Assembly (NCBI RefSeq): GCF_048564905.1
Contig: NC_132992.1
Span: forward strand, 32,040,501-32,104,500
Source of the DNA: Vicugna pacos
Lineage: Eukaryota > Chordata > Mammalia > Artiodactyla > Camelidae
Direction: 5' to 3'
Length of the DNA: 64,000 nucleotides
Position numbers and translations under genes: made by a program. Positions within the stretch are counted from its first letter, which is position 1; each line of letters starts with the position of its first letter. The notes below the pieces were generated by a model, which had not been told where the DNA came from, did not search any database, and worked only from the letters and a program-made list of their open reading frames with translations. Of the stretch, positions 31,111-44,008 are shown one piece after another.

Positions 31111-33249
31111 TTTGTTAGCGTAATTAGACCTCCCTGCACAATTCCTAGGGGACTGTTGAATACAAAGGTAGAGTTTTATTTAGGAAACAATGGATATAAA
31201 AGATAGATTGTTAAAATGTTTAAGATGTTTTATGTGTATGGGTCTGACTCCAGATTGCTTTTTGTAGTATATTTCATTTAACAGAACATTAAAATTGACA
31301 CTCTTAGTAAATAAATGTGAAGTTCATTAATAAGACAATTGAAACCTTCTTTGATAGAACTTTTCACTAATTTCTTGTGCACAGAATGTTTATATACAAT
31401 TTAGATGGTGAGTGCTTCCCACATTATTTTAATGTTTTTAGAGGAATTAGAAATGTGCATTCATAAGCAGTTCATAAGATATTCTAAATTGTAAAAGAAT
31501 GGAGATTTGAGGGACCACTGATAAAAATGTAAATGCTGTTATTAACCCTTGGCTTCTTTATCCTCTGCTGCAGCAAAGTGTGAAATTTCCTTAGTTTTAG
31601 TTTTATCATTTTCTATAAATCTTACTTTCTTCTAGGTGTTTCATCTCTGCCAGTTTTCCTTTTTTTTTTTGTTTTCTTTCCTGTCTGAACATTAATTTTT
31701 AACCTCTCCTTCTTTTTCTTTTTTATTTTGTAGATCTCACTTCTGTAGGCATTAACTTATTTCACTTCTTGGTGTTCTCTTGAACTTAGATTGTCCCTTC
31801 AGGAGATTTGACATTTTTTTGGGTGTGGTTGGTTTCGTAGGTGAGAGAGGGGGCTTTAGTCTTTGCACACAGGGGCATCAGGAACATCTCATCTTTCCTG
31901 GGAAGATGCTCAGCTTTCTTGGATGTTTTCTCTTAGATTAGTCCCTTAAGCTGTATGTAGCAGGATGTTCTATTCTGACTCACTCAAATAGTCCCTACTG
32001 ATATATATTTTGATTACTGATATACTTGTACTAATTTCTAATATTTGGTTTTGCTCCACATGCTTGTGTTTTTTCTTTACTTTTCTGGTCTGTCTTCTGT
32101 TGCATTGATAAAATTTTCTATTGTTTCTCTATTGATTTAGAAAATATACAGTTTCTGTTCTTATGACAAATGTCTCGAAATTATGTACGCATATGTGTAT
32201 TTTTTCTATGCCTAATTTTGATTTTTCCCTCTTGCATATACAACTCTTCCTTGGGTGTACTTTTTCTCTTTCTGCTTGATTATATTTAAAATTACCTCAG
32301 TGGCTGATTAACGCACACTACATGCCAGCTATGCATGCAGACAGTAATGTCTGAGAGAATTTACCAAACGAGTTGATAAACCAGAGTTCCACAGCATATT
32401 AAGGAAAATAATAAGAAAGAAAACCATTCAACAAAGTCCTCAGAACGTGAATTCACTCCATTCTTCCTCAGACCCTTTGTCCCTGATTGTCCTTCTGTTT
32501 GGAGTGATTTTCCCCCACTAACCTCATTGCTCATTCCTTTATTTCTTCCTAGTCTCTGCTCCTAGAGAAACATGTGCACTTGTGAATAAAGAGGAAGGCT
32601 CAAAATGGGTTATTGTAGTGCTGCATTTGGTAGATTAAAAACCCCAACAGCTTAACTGTTTATCAACAAAGAATGGATGTATAAATGGTAGTATAACCAT
32701 ATGTGGGACATACTGGTTCAGAAGGGCGTATGGTTTAAAAAGACCTACAAGATTTATTATTGAATTTACAAAACAAGTTACAGAAAGGTTTGCCCAAAAT
32801 GTATATTTGTATCATAATGAAATATAAATAAAATGCTACTTTTTTTTTGTTTATTCAAATCTATAGAAAACCTCCTGGAAGCATGGACTCCAAATTGATC
32901 AAGATGAGGAGAGAACTAGGGTAATAAGTCATGAAAGGATCAGAATAGCCAGCGGTAGTCAAAGGGGAGTTTAATCTCTACAATGTTTTATTACTTTTAA
33001 TCATTCATATATTCATGAATTCTTCCTATTGTTAAAGTTAATAAAAAGTAATAAAAAGCCATCCTAAGAGTTTATGCATACTCTTTTCTGTTCTTCTCTT
33101 CAAAAAAGAAGGAAGGAGAAAAAAACTACCTTGTTCATAAGATTTTATTCAACCATCCCATGTGTAAGTATTTCTCTCTCCTTTGGGATCATTAAGCATT
33201 TACTTTTCATTCCATTTAGGATCCTATGCTTTGACTCTATTATAGTTAC

Positions 33250-33303
<54 letters not shown>

Positions 33304-33660
33304 TTGTCTTCCCCAGTAGACTAAAAACTAGCATGTTATCCTCTTCTATCTATTCTTGAGACCTGGTAAATTACCTTATTTACACCACAATTTCAATAAA
33401 TATTATTGATTTATTTTGAACTGAAGTAAAATAAACAGCACAAAATGAGATTTATCGAATTATTTTAGGGTATTAACTTCCATGAAACAACATTTTAAAA
33501 GTAGAATTTGGTTTACTTTTAATCTTCACTCAATCTAGGCAGTTACTTAGTTTTCTGACCATCTTCATTTCCTTCATCAGGAAGCATGGAGTGATTGGGG
33601 CTGGGGACAAGTGACTGCTGAGTAAATTGGCCTGAAGGGGACTTTGTTGATGGTTTCCAT
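31111..33660. other. Intergenic DNA, AT-rich, unassigned
   Basis: No gene seen. 31980-32290 and 32620-32880 look like very old L1/HAL1 remnants, at low confidence. A compound microsatellite lies at 33245-33304. Confidence 0.4.
33245..33304. repeat. Compound TA-CA-TA microsatellite
   Basis: An (AT)n run, then (CA)n, then (TA)n. Confidence 0.9.
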
Positions 33661-33676
33661 CCACCAGGGGGCACTG
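33661..33676 (+). promoter_or_regulatory. CTCF-like motif between TRAV9 pseudogene and TRAV22
   Basis: CCACCAGGGGGCACTG, a near-perfect CTCF core, pointing along the V genes and about 1.2 kb before the TRAV22-like leader. Confidence 0.6.
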
Positions 33677-34882
33677 TAGGCTATACAAGAAATGAAGACT
33701 TTTCCTGATGGTCCCAGAAGGTTGAACAGTTAAGAGAGGAGACCAGAGAGCCGGGGAGCAGGCAAATTACAGATAGCAAAGGTGGGGAGAGGAGAACAGC
33801 GTTTGTGTAAAGTTCATCTCAGGTTTCAGCTCTGCCATTCCACACAAACTTCGGAAATCTGGAGCCCATACCTCCATAAATCACTGTGAGGATGATTCTC
33901 TGAGCAGAGGTAGAGGAACAAGGATATTACAGAGCATTGTGAGCATGGAAGCACAAGAGAAAACCTCTCCATTCCCTGTTTTCACTTTTTAAATTTTTAT
34001 AACTAAATCCCCCAAACACTGACCCAGAAATTATTCCAATACCCCAGACAGCCTACCTTTTCATGTATTTCCCTGAGAGTAGAAGGAACAAGAATACAAA
34101 GAAGAAAAAATAAAGAACAAAAAAATAGAAGGAAAGGAGGAACACAATATTGAATTTGACCAGAAAAATGGGGCCAGAAAAATTCCGACCAGGTCAGAAT
34201 CAGCTGTGTGAGTCAGCAGGGTGTCAAGAACTGAATAGTAGGAGAGGAGAAGTGGGAAGTTAGTCAGAGTGGACATTATACAAATATCCTATTTTTCACC
34301 AACTAAATTCTTTTTGGAATCATTTCTGTGCAAACAGGGAGTGTATTTTTTGGTTTGTAGAACTCTCCAAATTTCAAGAAATTGTATTGAGTTCTGCAAT
34401 TAACAGTGCATGTACCATATAGTTTTATTTGATCAGAATTTTCATGTAATTGAATTATCAAAATCTATGCCAAACTATGCAATTTGAGAAATGGGGTCAC
34501 TCTTCCCTATGGCTCCTCAAATTTCTACATGATGCTTCAGGACCCGATTCTTCTTGAAATATCATCCACTCTTCCTCACATGCTATCTTACAAACTTCTT
34601 TTACATGTATTGTTTTAAGAAAAAACACTTACAACTTCACACATTGGAAATATTGCTCCTAACTCTGTGCACTGTCTGCAGCTACAGTTTGGAGAGGTTA
34701 TTGTGCATTCTCATTGAGCTGCTGTGGGCGGGGTTTCCTGTTAAGCACATGTCAGAGCTCAGATGAGACTGGTTCTCAGTGATTCTGGTGGAACACACTG
34801 ACTGTAAGAACATTTCTAGGGACCCAAAACTCTACCCCCTCCAGAGTAGGGGCAAAGGCACCCAGCAGCAGGGCAAGGAGCC

Positions 34883-35398
34883 ATGAAGAGTCACCGGGGA
34901 TCCCTGCTGGGGCTTCTGTGGTTCCAGATTAGCTGTGAGTCGGGGTCATCCCAGTGGCGGGACTGGAGAGTGTTGCACAGCTGACAGTGGAGTGGGGAAG
35001 GAGAGCTGACCCAGAGCTACATCTTCATGGGTGTTTCCTGGGGTGTTTTACAGATCTGGAAATTGCATCAACGACTCCCCAATGGCATTGTATATGTTTG
35101 TTTTTCTCTTTCCAAGCAGGGGTGAGAGGAGTGAATGTGGAGCAGAGTCCTTCAGCTCTGAGCCTCCAGGAGGGAACCAGCTCTACTCTGAGGTGCAATT
35201 TTTCTGCTGCGGTGAAAAATGTGCAGTGGTTCCGACAGAATCCTGGGGGCAGTCTCATCCGACTGTTTTATATAGCTTCGGGGATGAAGCAGAACGGAAG
35301 GCTGAACTCCACACTGAATTCAAAGGAACGGTATAGTACCCTTCACATCACAGCCTCCCAGCTGGAAGACTCAGCCGCCTACCTCTGTGCAGCGGAGG
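34883..35398 (+). CDS. TRAV22: T cell receptor alpha variable gene, TRAV22-like
   Basis: Leader exon 34883-34934 (MKSHRGSLLGLLWFQIS), donor GTGAGT, V exon 35120-35398 after TTCCAAGCAG. NVEQSP, LQEGTSSTLRCNFS, VQWFRQNPGG and LFYIASGMKQNGRL are close to human TRAV22 (VEQSP, LQEGANSTLRCNFS, LQWFHQNPWG, LFYIPSGTKQNGRL). The last third is less like TRAV22 ([24 protein letters not shown]) but keeps Asp98, Tyr102 and Cys104. No stops are seen. A GC box GGGCGGGG stands at 34726-34733, before the leader. In human TRAV22 lies upstream of TRAV23. Here this gene lies about 32 kb downstream of TRAV23 and next to TRAV13, so it is probably an extra, duplicated member. The group name is less certain than the others. 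Confidence 0.85.
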
Positions 35399-35437
35399 CA
35401 CAGTGCTGCCAGGTGGGGTGCAGCCTGCACCCAAACT
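35399..35437 (+). other. TRAV22-like recombination signal (23-RSS)
   Basis: Heptamer CACAGTG at 35399-35405, 23-bp spacer, nonamer ACCCAAACT at 35429-35437. Confidence 0.9.
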
Positions 35438-35549
35438 GCAGCTGGGCTGCAGCACCGCCCCTCCGTGGGTGGGCATGTGCCCCCTCAGTAGCTTCTGCAC
35501 CCCTTGGGGGCCTTCAGATTCATAATCCAGCACTTTTTCCCTCCTAAAA

Positions 35550-37959
35550 TTAAATCCCTTAGGTGTGTCATTTCCCTTGATTTTTGTTTTTGTTCTCGCC
35601 ATTTTCCTTCCCAGAAGTCCCTTTGCAGGTATAAAGCTCTAATATAGAGCCACTGTCGCAACTGATAAAGATGCCAATATTCTGTCTTGTTAAAACAATC
35701 CACTGCTCTAGGCAGGTAAAATATAAATTACACATAAATTGCTCTGATGGAAAAGGCTTGAAAAAGTATATGGTGGTCAACAAATACAAAGATCTGACTC
35801 AGATTTTCTTCTAACTGCACGTGGCTCTACTTTCAAGGAAAAGGGAAGAGAGCGTGTATAATGTTTTTTGAAGTTTATATTCTGCCTTTTCAACCCCAGG
35901 AAAAACAAACACAATAAAGTAATTTTTGACCATCAGGCTTGTGACATACATGATCAATCTCAGTACTGAGAAGACCCTGTAAGTAGGTACCTGCTCTCCT
36001 TTGATGTATGAATAAAGTGAGGATTGCAGAGCATAAGTGGCTTCACATTATTACTAAATTAGTGAAGCTGGGGTGACATGAGAGCTTAAACTCTGAGCTT
36101 CCTGATATAGGAGACTCTTCAGAATCAAAAAATTCAAATGATTTTAATTGATCCATTTGTTCAATGTGTTTACATACATCACAGACAAAAAAATGAATTT
36201 TGTCATATATAAATAGCTCTTGTAGGGAAGAGCTCATGGATTTGTATTCCGTTCCTTTGAAACCCATTGCTCACCTTGAAATTTTGAATGAATCTATTTC
36301 CCATGACTCTAAAATTTCATTCACAGTCTGAGGAAAAGAGCAGAAGGCCTCCAGGATTACTCTAAAGGAAAACCTTATCTACTGTAGCCAGAGACAGACT
36401 TCTGACCACCAAACCTGGAGTTTAAACTGGCATGAGGAACAATTACAGTGCAGACTGAATTCCAACCAGCTCTGAATTTTGTGTTAATGAAAGGACGGTG
36501 ATAGGAAGGACAGGATCCTGATAATTAAGATGAAGACTCAAGAGTGGACTCCAGGAAGCTGGGAGCAGGACCAGCTTTCTGGGCACGGGAGCTGTGAAGT
36601 TGCTAAAGCCCCACTCTCAAAAAGAACCCTTCCCTTGGTTTAACGCTATGCTATTGCTATCTGGAAAGTCTTAAAAATGTTTTCTTTGTACTTGTGTGTT
36701 ATAAGTGAAGTCCCATAAATGGATGTACCACGTGTGTGGGCGGAGGAGATCCATGGGGCAGCAGGACACCGGACAGCAACACGAGCAGGCTATTTCCTTA
36801 GCAGACACAGGCAATATTTAGCCTTTCCTAGACTTATTCTCACAGAGGTAATGAGAAAGTTCCTAGAAATACAAGTGAATGGGAAAGGTTTTCTTTTGTT
36901 TATTTGTGTATTTGTTGTTTTGTTTTTTGCAGAGGAAGATAATTCTGGAAACTCACACAACTGGAGAACTTTATTAATATCTTAGGAGAAGAATATTAGA
37001 GTGGACTTTGAAAGAAAAATGGCAGAGTGTGGAATCTGAGCCAGCAATAGCCAAGGAAGCAGGAAGATGCGGCAGACTGGATGTTGCCATATGTGATAGA
37101 TCAAATTCCACTAAGGAGATGAGTCAGTGCTTGCATTTCAGGAAATGCATTTTGATATGAGAGAATGAAATCACTCAAGAATCAGCTTACATGTGGTTGC
37201 CATTTCTGAATCTACAAGCTGATGTTTTCACACAGTTTCTGCTCAGTCCTTCAGTACTTTACAGAACATAAGACATAGCATCCAAATAAATTTCTTAAAG
37301 TATGTGAGATTTCTCATTGTGAATCAATGCAATCTATAAGATCAAACTGTTTTCTATGGTTGAAATACTAATAATTCATGGAAATTCTCCCTCTTCTCCT
37401 TTACTATAGAGGTTTGATTCTTTATTTTTGTCACAGTTATCTGAACTGAGGGAAGATTCCACATTTTGACTGCCGGTACTGTCAATTCCTTTGCAATAGC
37501 ACGTTGTTGGGCAAGACCAGCTTAGAAGAGCAGAGGCTGATATAACAGACATTTGAAATATCAAATGATCTTCTCTTTCCTTCTGTGATCTTTGGTTTAC
37601 ATATTCTTTTTAGAGAGAGTTTTCCTTCACTACAGATAAATGAAGATGGTGTACTGGCTTAAAAGGGAATCTTTATAGTCTCCTTTTTTTAGAGAGTGAA
37701 TCATGGTGTGTTTCTGATTTCAAACATGTATGCTGGGTCTATTGTTGTGTAACCAGCAACAGCATCTACCTCTGTCCAGCTTAGGAACAACGACTCAGTA
37801 GTGTGCAGAGGTATAAATCCTGATCTCTGCACTACTAATGTGCATTTACTCTCCAATCTAAGAGGTAATTTGATCTATTGGTGTTTTTATGCATCTAGTC
37901 CCTTACAGGCACAGGGCAAGAAAATATTTAACCAGAAAGTTCTGTAGTTAGAGTTGTGA
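35550..37959. other. Intergenic DNA between TRAV22-like and TRAV13
   Basis: No gene or clear repeat. Short open stretches on both strands have no recognisable content and no splice context. Confidence 0.4.
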
Positions 37960-37975
37960 CCACCAGATGGCGGTG
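37960..37975 (+). promoter_or_regulatory. CTCF-like motif upstream of TRAV13
   Basis: CCACCAGATGGCGGTG, 227 bases before the leader ATG, in the V-gene direction. It is one of the best core matches in the window. Confidence 0.65.
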
Positions 37976-38186
37976 CACCCCGGCTGATGCAGACCATGTG
38001 CGGGGTTCATTTCAGTGGATTCTGAATGAATAGGCTTAGGGCAGAAGCAGAGCCTTTTTCTTATTGGCTGGGTAGACAATGTGAGAAACCACTGGTTGTT
38101 AGAGAAAAGAAGGGATCACTTGGTAATAGAAGTAGCTCTCCTGGATGGAGTTTGCAGTTTGCAATTGATCCCAAATGGGAAGAATA

Positions 38187-38682
38187 ATGAAGACACCCAT
38201 CGGAGCTTTAATCATGTTCTTGTGGCTGCAGCTGGACTGTGAGTCAAGGGCTTATGGGAAACAGAGGATATTAGGGGACATTCTTTAGAATGGTCTTATT
38301 CTGGTTTCCTCTGGTTACTGTAGAGAAGGAAAAGTAAATTCTCGTGACCTGACAGCCCTTCTCCTTTCTCTGACTTCTTCTTTCTGCACAGGTGTGAGCC
38401 GAGGAGAGAATGTGGAGCAGAGTCCTCCCAGCCTGAGTGTCCAGGAGGGAAACAGCTCTGTTATCACCTGCACTTACACAGACAGTGCCTCAAGCTACTT
38501 CCCTTGGTATAAGCAAGAACCTGGCAAAGGTCTCCGGTTCCTTATAAGCATTCGTTCAAATAAGGTCAAAGAGGAAGACCAAGGACTCACTGTTTTACTG
38601 AATAAGACGGCCAAACATCTGTCCCTGCACATCACAGCCGCCCAGCCTGGAGACGCAGCTGTCTACTTCTGTGCAGCAAGTG
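38187..38682 (+). CDS. TRAV13: T cell receptor alpha variable gene TRAV13
   Basis: Leader exon 38187-38238 ([17 protein letters not shown]), donor GTGAGT, V exon 38392-38682 after [53 protein letters not shown] and [13 protein letters not shown] follow human TRAV13-1 very closely. Cys23, Trp41, Asp98 and Cys104 are present and there are no stops. An in-frame ATG four codons upstream (38175) could also start translation. The inner one was chosen because it gives the leader length usual for the group. The heptamer of its recombination signal carries one change, so joining may be less efficient. It lies before TRAV14, as TRAV13-2 does in human. Confidence 0.93.
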
Positions 38683-38721
38683 CACATTGCTTCCCAGGCA
38701 CCTGCTAGCTGTACTCAAACC
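38683..38721 (+). other. TRAV13 recombination signal (variant heptamer)
   Basis: Heptamer CACATTG at 38683-38689 (fifth base changed, CAC kept), 23-bp spacer with CACCTG, nonamer ACTCAAACC at 38713-38721. Confidence 0.85.
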
Positions 38722-38739
38722 TGCTACTCGGGCAGCCGC

Positions 38740-40597
38740 CTTCCTTTGCACAGACCTTCAAGTGTAGTGTTTGTTATATTGTGGTCTTGCAAGTGGAAAC
38801 CAATGGATTAGGCATGAAAAGCATCGAATAAAAAGATTAGGTTCAAGATGACCCAGAAAGTGTTAACCATTTTGTTGGATGACTGTTGCTAACTGTCTTC
38901 TTGAAGGGAGTTGGTAATATTTTATTTTGAAATTGTAAAATTGACTTTACATGTGCTATTCAGACTCCTCTTCTATAAATAACCCCTTGGTATCAATATC
39001 ACAATCTTTATTATGAATGGGCTTTTAAATTCTGTGTTTTGTAAAGAACATTGATTATTTTTCTGATTATGCAATACTGCATACCAAATATAGGAAAATA
39101 TGTCAAATACAAAAAATATGAAATTGCTAATTTTATAATGAGATAATATTGCTAATTTCCAGTCCCTTCTTTTTATAAGTTCTTATTATAATTAAGATCA
39201 TGATTTTTCCATTTAATATTATATCTTGAATTGAGCATTTCCCACTCCATCATCTTCTCACACACCTGCTTTTTAATAAGTCTGCAGGAGATTTAATAAA
39301 TTATAGTTTATATTAATTTTGTTCCTCTAAATTTGTGGCAAAACTTGACAACCCTTTTAATGTACTTTGACAACTTTGTTGTTGAGAAAATATGATATGG
39401 TGACACATTTAGTGTCTAATTAAGGTGTATAATTTTTGTGTGTTTCAGGGAAATTAGAATTGGAAGTGATTTGAGAATGTGAGCTCTAGGTTAAACTCAC
39501 AAATCCATTCTCTTTAAAAAGCATGTAAATATCTGTTAAGATTTACTCACTCACAGAATTTGGAAGGCAGAGTTGTGTGTTTTGTTCATTACTGCGTGTG
39601 CAGTGCGTAGCACCAACTTTCCACACAGCTGATCATCAGCAGATGTTTCTTAAAGAAAGAAGGGAAGGTGAATTCTGCTATTTATTGTGCATAATTATTA
39701 TTTTAGATCTGTAATAGAATTAAGTTATACATTGATTTGCAAAGAATAAAACCTCTTAATAAGTACATTTGGTAATTCCATTATTTAAGAACATATCACT
39801 TCTTTCCATTTCTAAATGTCTTTGTCGGTAAAGCTCTGTTGTTTTAAGATAACCAAATTTATTCCTTGACTTGTAATGTTTTATTATCGTTATGACTGAA
39901 TCTTTCTTTCTGGGGTTTATGGAGAAATTTTTATATGTATTTATCAGTCTCCTTACTATCGTGAATGGATTGCCTAAAAACGTTTGGAATAGTGGCTAAT
40001 TTAGGGATAGCTTGCTACAGATCTCCCCGCCTCATCTTCATGCTTTGACTAGATTAAACATTACTAACCACAACTTTCTCTTTAAGAAAGCTATTTACTT
40101 TTTTAGTGTTGCACATAAATCAATGGAATGAAAGAATTGACGTAAAAAATGATTCCCTAATTCTCCCACCTGGGGTCAAGAATAGGCTATTTTCAAGACC
40201 TCTCCTATTGTTCCCAAGAGGGGGTATATAATGGGTAAGGGTGAGATGATTCTTCTTGGTTGAATTGTGTTAGTTACGCGCTAACTGGCTTGTTCTCACA
40301 GGGAAATCATCAGATTAAATCAGGTTGAATACATTTTGTAGTAAAATTGCAGCCCAGCTCCGCAACCGGCTTATTTCCCTCCCTGCACTCACTAGCTCCT
40401 GTCCAGTAAGAGAGGCGACTCTTGGTTGGCTTATTTCCTGTAAGACTGACAATGGCGTGAGAGGGAAGATGGAGAGAGAAGGTTTATATTTTATTGGTTT
40501 ACTCTTCTTAAACCAAGTCAGAAGAGAGCGAGGGTGCAATTATTATAGGCTTTACTGCTTTGTGGTACTTGGGTGAGAAGTTTTTCAAAGGAAGTAA
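38740..40597. other. Intergenic DNA downstream of TRAV13
   Basis: AT-rich to about 40250, with an L2-like tail near 39560-39665 (CTGCGTGTGCAGTGCGTAGC). From 40280 it becomes mixed and leads into an A-rich run at 40598. No gene seen. Confidence 0.4.
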
Positions 40598-40625
40598 AAA
40601 AAAAAAAAAGAAAAGAAAAGAAAAG
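40598..40625. repeat. A-rich / GAAAA simple repeat
   Basis: A run of A followed by GAAAA units (AAAAGAAAAGAAAAG). It could be the tail of a + strand retroposon covering part of 40280-40600, but no body is recognised. Confidence 0.6.
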
Positions 40626-40839
40626 CTCTGTGCGGTGTGCAGAGTCAGTCATCATCAGCTCTGACTCCGACACCTTCACGCTTTAAACCTTCACCACGGT
40701 TGGTGTCCCAGTTTCCTACTGTCTCTGACAATTGACTACAGACTACATCGCCTTCTCTTGATCCTGCAAAACCTGTCTGGGTGCCCACAGCCTCCCTTTT
40801 GCTTGCTTTCCATAAGAAGTGCTGACTTCTCAAACTTGG

Positions 40840-41220
40840 GTGGTTTCTCCAGGCCCGCAGAGTGGGGCCGCTTCTGCGCATGCTCGCTGGCCGTCTGCGA
40901 AGGCTCGCTCCTGCTGCCGCCCTTCGCGCACTGGGAGGGGCCAGGGCGCAGGTAGCGCACGGCTGCGCTGCTGGGCGCTGGCCGTGGCCTTGGGACACTT
41001 TTGGTGGTTGGCAGGCAAGGCGTCCCCAGGGGCTGGCGGGCAGGTCCTGGTGGAGCCTGTGCCCTGGTAGGAGGACCCTTGCCCCTTTAAAGCCCTCCTG
41101 GCGCCCTGGCTGCTGTTCTCCCAGGTGCTCCCCACTCCCAGCTGGGCAGCACCCCTCAGTGTTCTGGATGCGGCCAGAAGGGGGCAGGTCTCTTTGGCAG
41201 CCTCCCTCAGAGCTGGACAG
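40840..41220. other. Isolated CpG-rich island of unknown origin
   Basis: Very CpG-dense, in contrast to the rest of the window. 40855-40985 alone holds well over a dozen CpG, including TTCTGCGCATGCTCGCTG with an NRF1-like TGCGCATGC core. CCCCTTTAAAGCCC near 41080 could be a TATA-like box. Both strands stay open for 130-190 codons here, which is expected from GC richness alone and is not evidence of coding. No protein family is recognised in any frame. Possible origins are a retroposed gene 5' end, an LTR fossil, or a real regulatory island of the locus. Confidence 0.5.
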
Positions 41221-43229
41221 CAACGCTCATTCACAGGCTCTCACTCTCCCTTATGAAGAAATCACGGGCCTAGACGGATTCTCTTGGCGCTGAGCTGTGT
41301 TCATTGTGGGCAGGGGTGACAGAAGTTCCAGCACCCTGTCTGAGATTGGACACACTGAAGAGGGTTAGAGGAACAGTATCACTTTACCCTTGTCACGCGT
41401 CCCCGGGGGTAGTTCATTTCAGTTCTAACATTGCATTTGTTCTTTGCACTTTTTCAGAAGACAGAGGGATGATAAGAATAGTGAAGTCATTAAGTGAAAG
41501 CAAAACTTCATATAACTGTTCCGAAGAAACTTGCTCCCCTATACAGACATACACTGAAAGGCACAGGTAGTAAACAGCATCAAGTTGATTATTGACTATC
41601 ATGAGTGTTGAGGTTTTTTGGCAAAAGAATGCTTCAGCCCAGGTAAAACAGTAAAAATACTACAACTAGTACATACTCATAACCCACAGGGAAATCGCAA
41701 TTGTTTAAATCCTTTTCGAAATACACAACATGTTTCCTAGAGATGGCATCCAGTTCATATGCCACCTTTACAGATTTTTATGGGATTTTGTTCATTGTAA
41801 AAAAGCCGTGAACTGACCCCATTCTTTGCCATCCTACAATGTTCCCCACCAGTGTGTGTTGAATGTTGCAGCCACTACGTCTCTACTGTGATGCCTTCTC
41901 TCTGGAGGGTTTTGGGAACAGTTCACGCGAGATGATTAGGCTTCATCAGGCAATGTCCTGGCTTTGGTATATTGTGTCCTCATGGATCAAACAAGTCAAT
42001 CAGTCCTAATGATTCTTTACAAAATTGTGGCCACATTTTGTGCATTTAAGATGGAATTATTGGATTTCTCCATGGATTTATCTTTATACTCTAGAAGAGG
42101 TTCTTGCATCAGGACGTAAGTCAGAAAGGGATATTTAGCATAACAATCTTCTCCATCATTTTTTCCTAGCCTCCGCAGAGTATTTTATGCTGTGAGATTT
42201 TGACTTTATGACAAAAATTTCTTTGGGCAGCATGAAGACATCATATAACTCATGTATTTGGAGTCCATTTTTAATAAGCATACATGAGATACACTGGAAG
42301 GTTAAGAAAATGTTAAGACGGTTAAAAAACTTCATCGTCTCCATGGAATTTAGAACTGTGGACTGTGTTAAAAATCTATAACTACCTCCGTTGTTTATTT
42401 TTTTGTAATTTAATATGCCCAAGAGAGATCCACAAGGTCAGCTACTTGAGTTCATTTTGCTTCTGCTAATGACTAGTTTTAAAGGGAGTTTAGAGTAGTT
42501 ATTGCATAAGTAGCCTGGGATTGTTTCTCTTCAATTTTTGAGGTGAGATTATTTTACAACATATTAATTTAGAATTTGGTATGAGAGTGTCCAAAAGATC
42601 GGTTCAAATCATGGAAGCATTTTGAGTAACAGAAATACAGTCATGAGGTCCCTTCACTGAGAAGCGTAACAAAGTTGCATACTATGAGGGGAAATGAATA
42701 GTTTATTATTGGTTAACCAATTTATAGATGAATGTTGGGTATTTTAGATTGGAGAACAATGTGGACTTTATGTAGTACCGTCTGATTTAACAGACTTTCC
42801 AGAGCAAGATCTGAAGATGCTTCAACCAGTTTAGCTGAGGCTGGACTGACGTTGAGATAGGAGCGTAAGTTTTGTTTAACCACATTAAGAGGGAGGCCAT
42901 GATAGGTGACGGGTCTTTGTTGTTTGCCATATTGTTTGGTAATATCCCTAGACGTGATTTTCTGTTTATATTCATACAGAAGGAAAGGTTTATTACAATC
43001 AGTGGTGATCTTATGATCAGCTGTTCTCTGGAGATGTATGAGGTCGCCTATGATATATTCCCCATGGAGCTGGGCGTATAGAATATAGAGGCTTCTCGTG
43101 GCTCTTTTAGAGTCCCAATAGAGTTAATGGGAAAAGAACGAATCAAGGTTTGATATCCTATTGTCCAAACTCTGGCATCTCTCCTGGCCTTTCTGAACAG
43201 AGCTGGGCTATCAGAACTAAATGGAATCA
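41221..43229. other. Intergenic DNA before the camelid SINE
   Basis: No gene seen. 42600-43200, continuing after the SINE to about 43700, has an even base composition and reads like decayed mobile-element interior, but I cannot name a family. Confidence 0.4.
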
Positions 43230-43358
43230 GGGAGGGTATAGCTCAGTGGTAGAGTATGTGCTTAGCATGCACGAGGTCCTGGGTTCAATCCTCAGTACCT
43301 CCATTAAAAAAAAAAAACAACCTAATTACCTCTCCCTCAAAACAAAAACAAAATGGAG
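43230..43358 (+). mobile_element. Camelid tRNA-Ala-derived SINE, sense
   Basis: Starts GGGAGGGTATAGCTCAGTGG with a tRNA-like A box, keeps CATGCACGAGGTCCTGGG and the B box GGTTCAATCC, and ends with an A-rich tail and a CTCCCTCAAAACAAAAAC stretch. The short direct repeats AAATGGA at both sides look like a target duplication. This SINE family is characteristic of camelids and gives the best taxonomic clue in the window. It looks young. Confidence 0.9.
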
Positions 43359-43841
43359 AAGAGAACGGGACCTCTGTTGTGACAAGAACCCTTGGGCTTC
43401 ATTCTGGTCTCTGCAAAGGGAGATTACCTTTCCTCTTGCTACTTGGTCTCAAGGGAGGTCAGTGAGCAGACACTGTTAGTGAGGAATTATATTGATTGCT
43501 GTATCAATATGTAGGTGGAAAAAACTTCAGTAATTAGTCCAAACAGCTTTGCCTTCTTATTATAAATTGATTTAGTTCTACCTTAGGTGAAAGAGCATCA
43601 TACATACATGTGAGGATAGGTGGTCATTATCTTTTACATTGTTTCCATAATTTGTTAATTGTAGTATTTTAAAATAAGCTCCATCACAGATGCAATGACT
43701 GAGCATAGCAGTTGATGGAAAAATCTCCCTTTTAATATAAAATTTAACTTGTGTTTATTTTCAGATGTAATTCCTGTCAATTGCTTAATGCAAAAGGAAG
43801 TTTGGGTTGAGGGAGACTCTCACGTAGTCCACAGAGGAGTT

Positions 43842-43849
43842 TGACGTCA
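43842..43849. promoter_or_regulatory. CRE palindrome upstream of TRAV14
   Basis: TGACGTCA, a perfect CRE, 167 bases before the leader start position. CREB/ATF sites at this distance are a known feature of TCR V promoters. The site is seen; its use is inferred. Confidence 0.55.
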
Positions 43850-44008
43850 CCCACATCAACTTGCTGCAGCAGCAAACCCCTGCTTCCTGTTCTGAGGCAG
43901 CAGCAGCACATAGACCAGTGAGTCTCCCCTCATCCTGTCGGGCTCGCCTCACCTTGCACAGCCCTCAAATTGAAGAAGACGTTTTCCATCTGGTGGAAGA
44001 CCTGAAAC

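Noticed and set aside
33245-33304. Short regular repeats that might suggest a CRISPR-like array
   Set aside because: This is a dinucleotide microsatellite in mammalian DNA. No CRISPR structure is present in the window.
40645-41293. Long open frames on both strands (192 and 143 codons)
   Set aside because: The sequence is GC- and CpG-rich, so stops are rare by composition. No recognisable protein is found in any frame.
43230-43302. A tRNA-Ala-like sequence with A and B boxes
   Set aside because: It continues into an A-rich SINE tail, has target-site-like repeats, and has a second copy in reverse at 51.8 kb. It is a SINE, not a tRNA gene.
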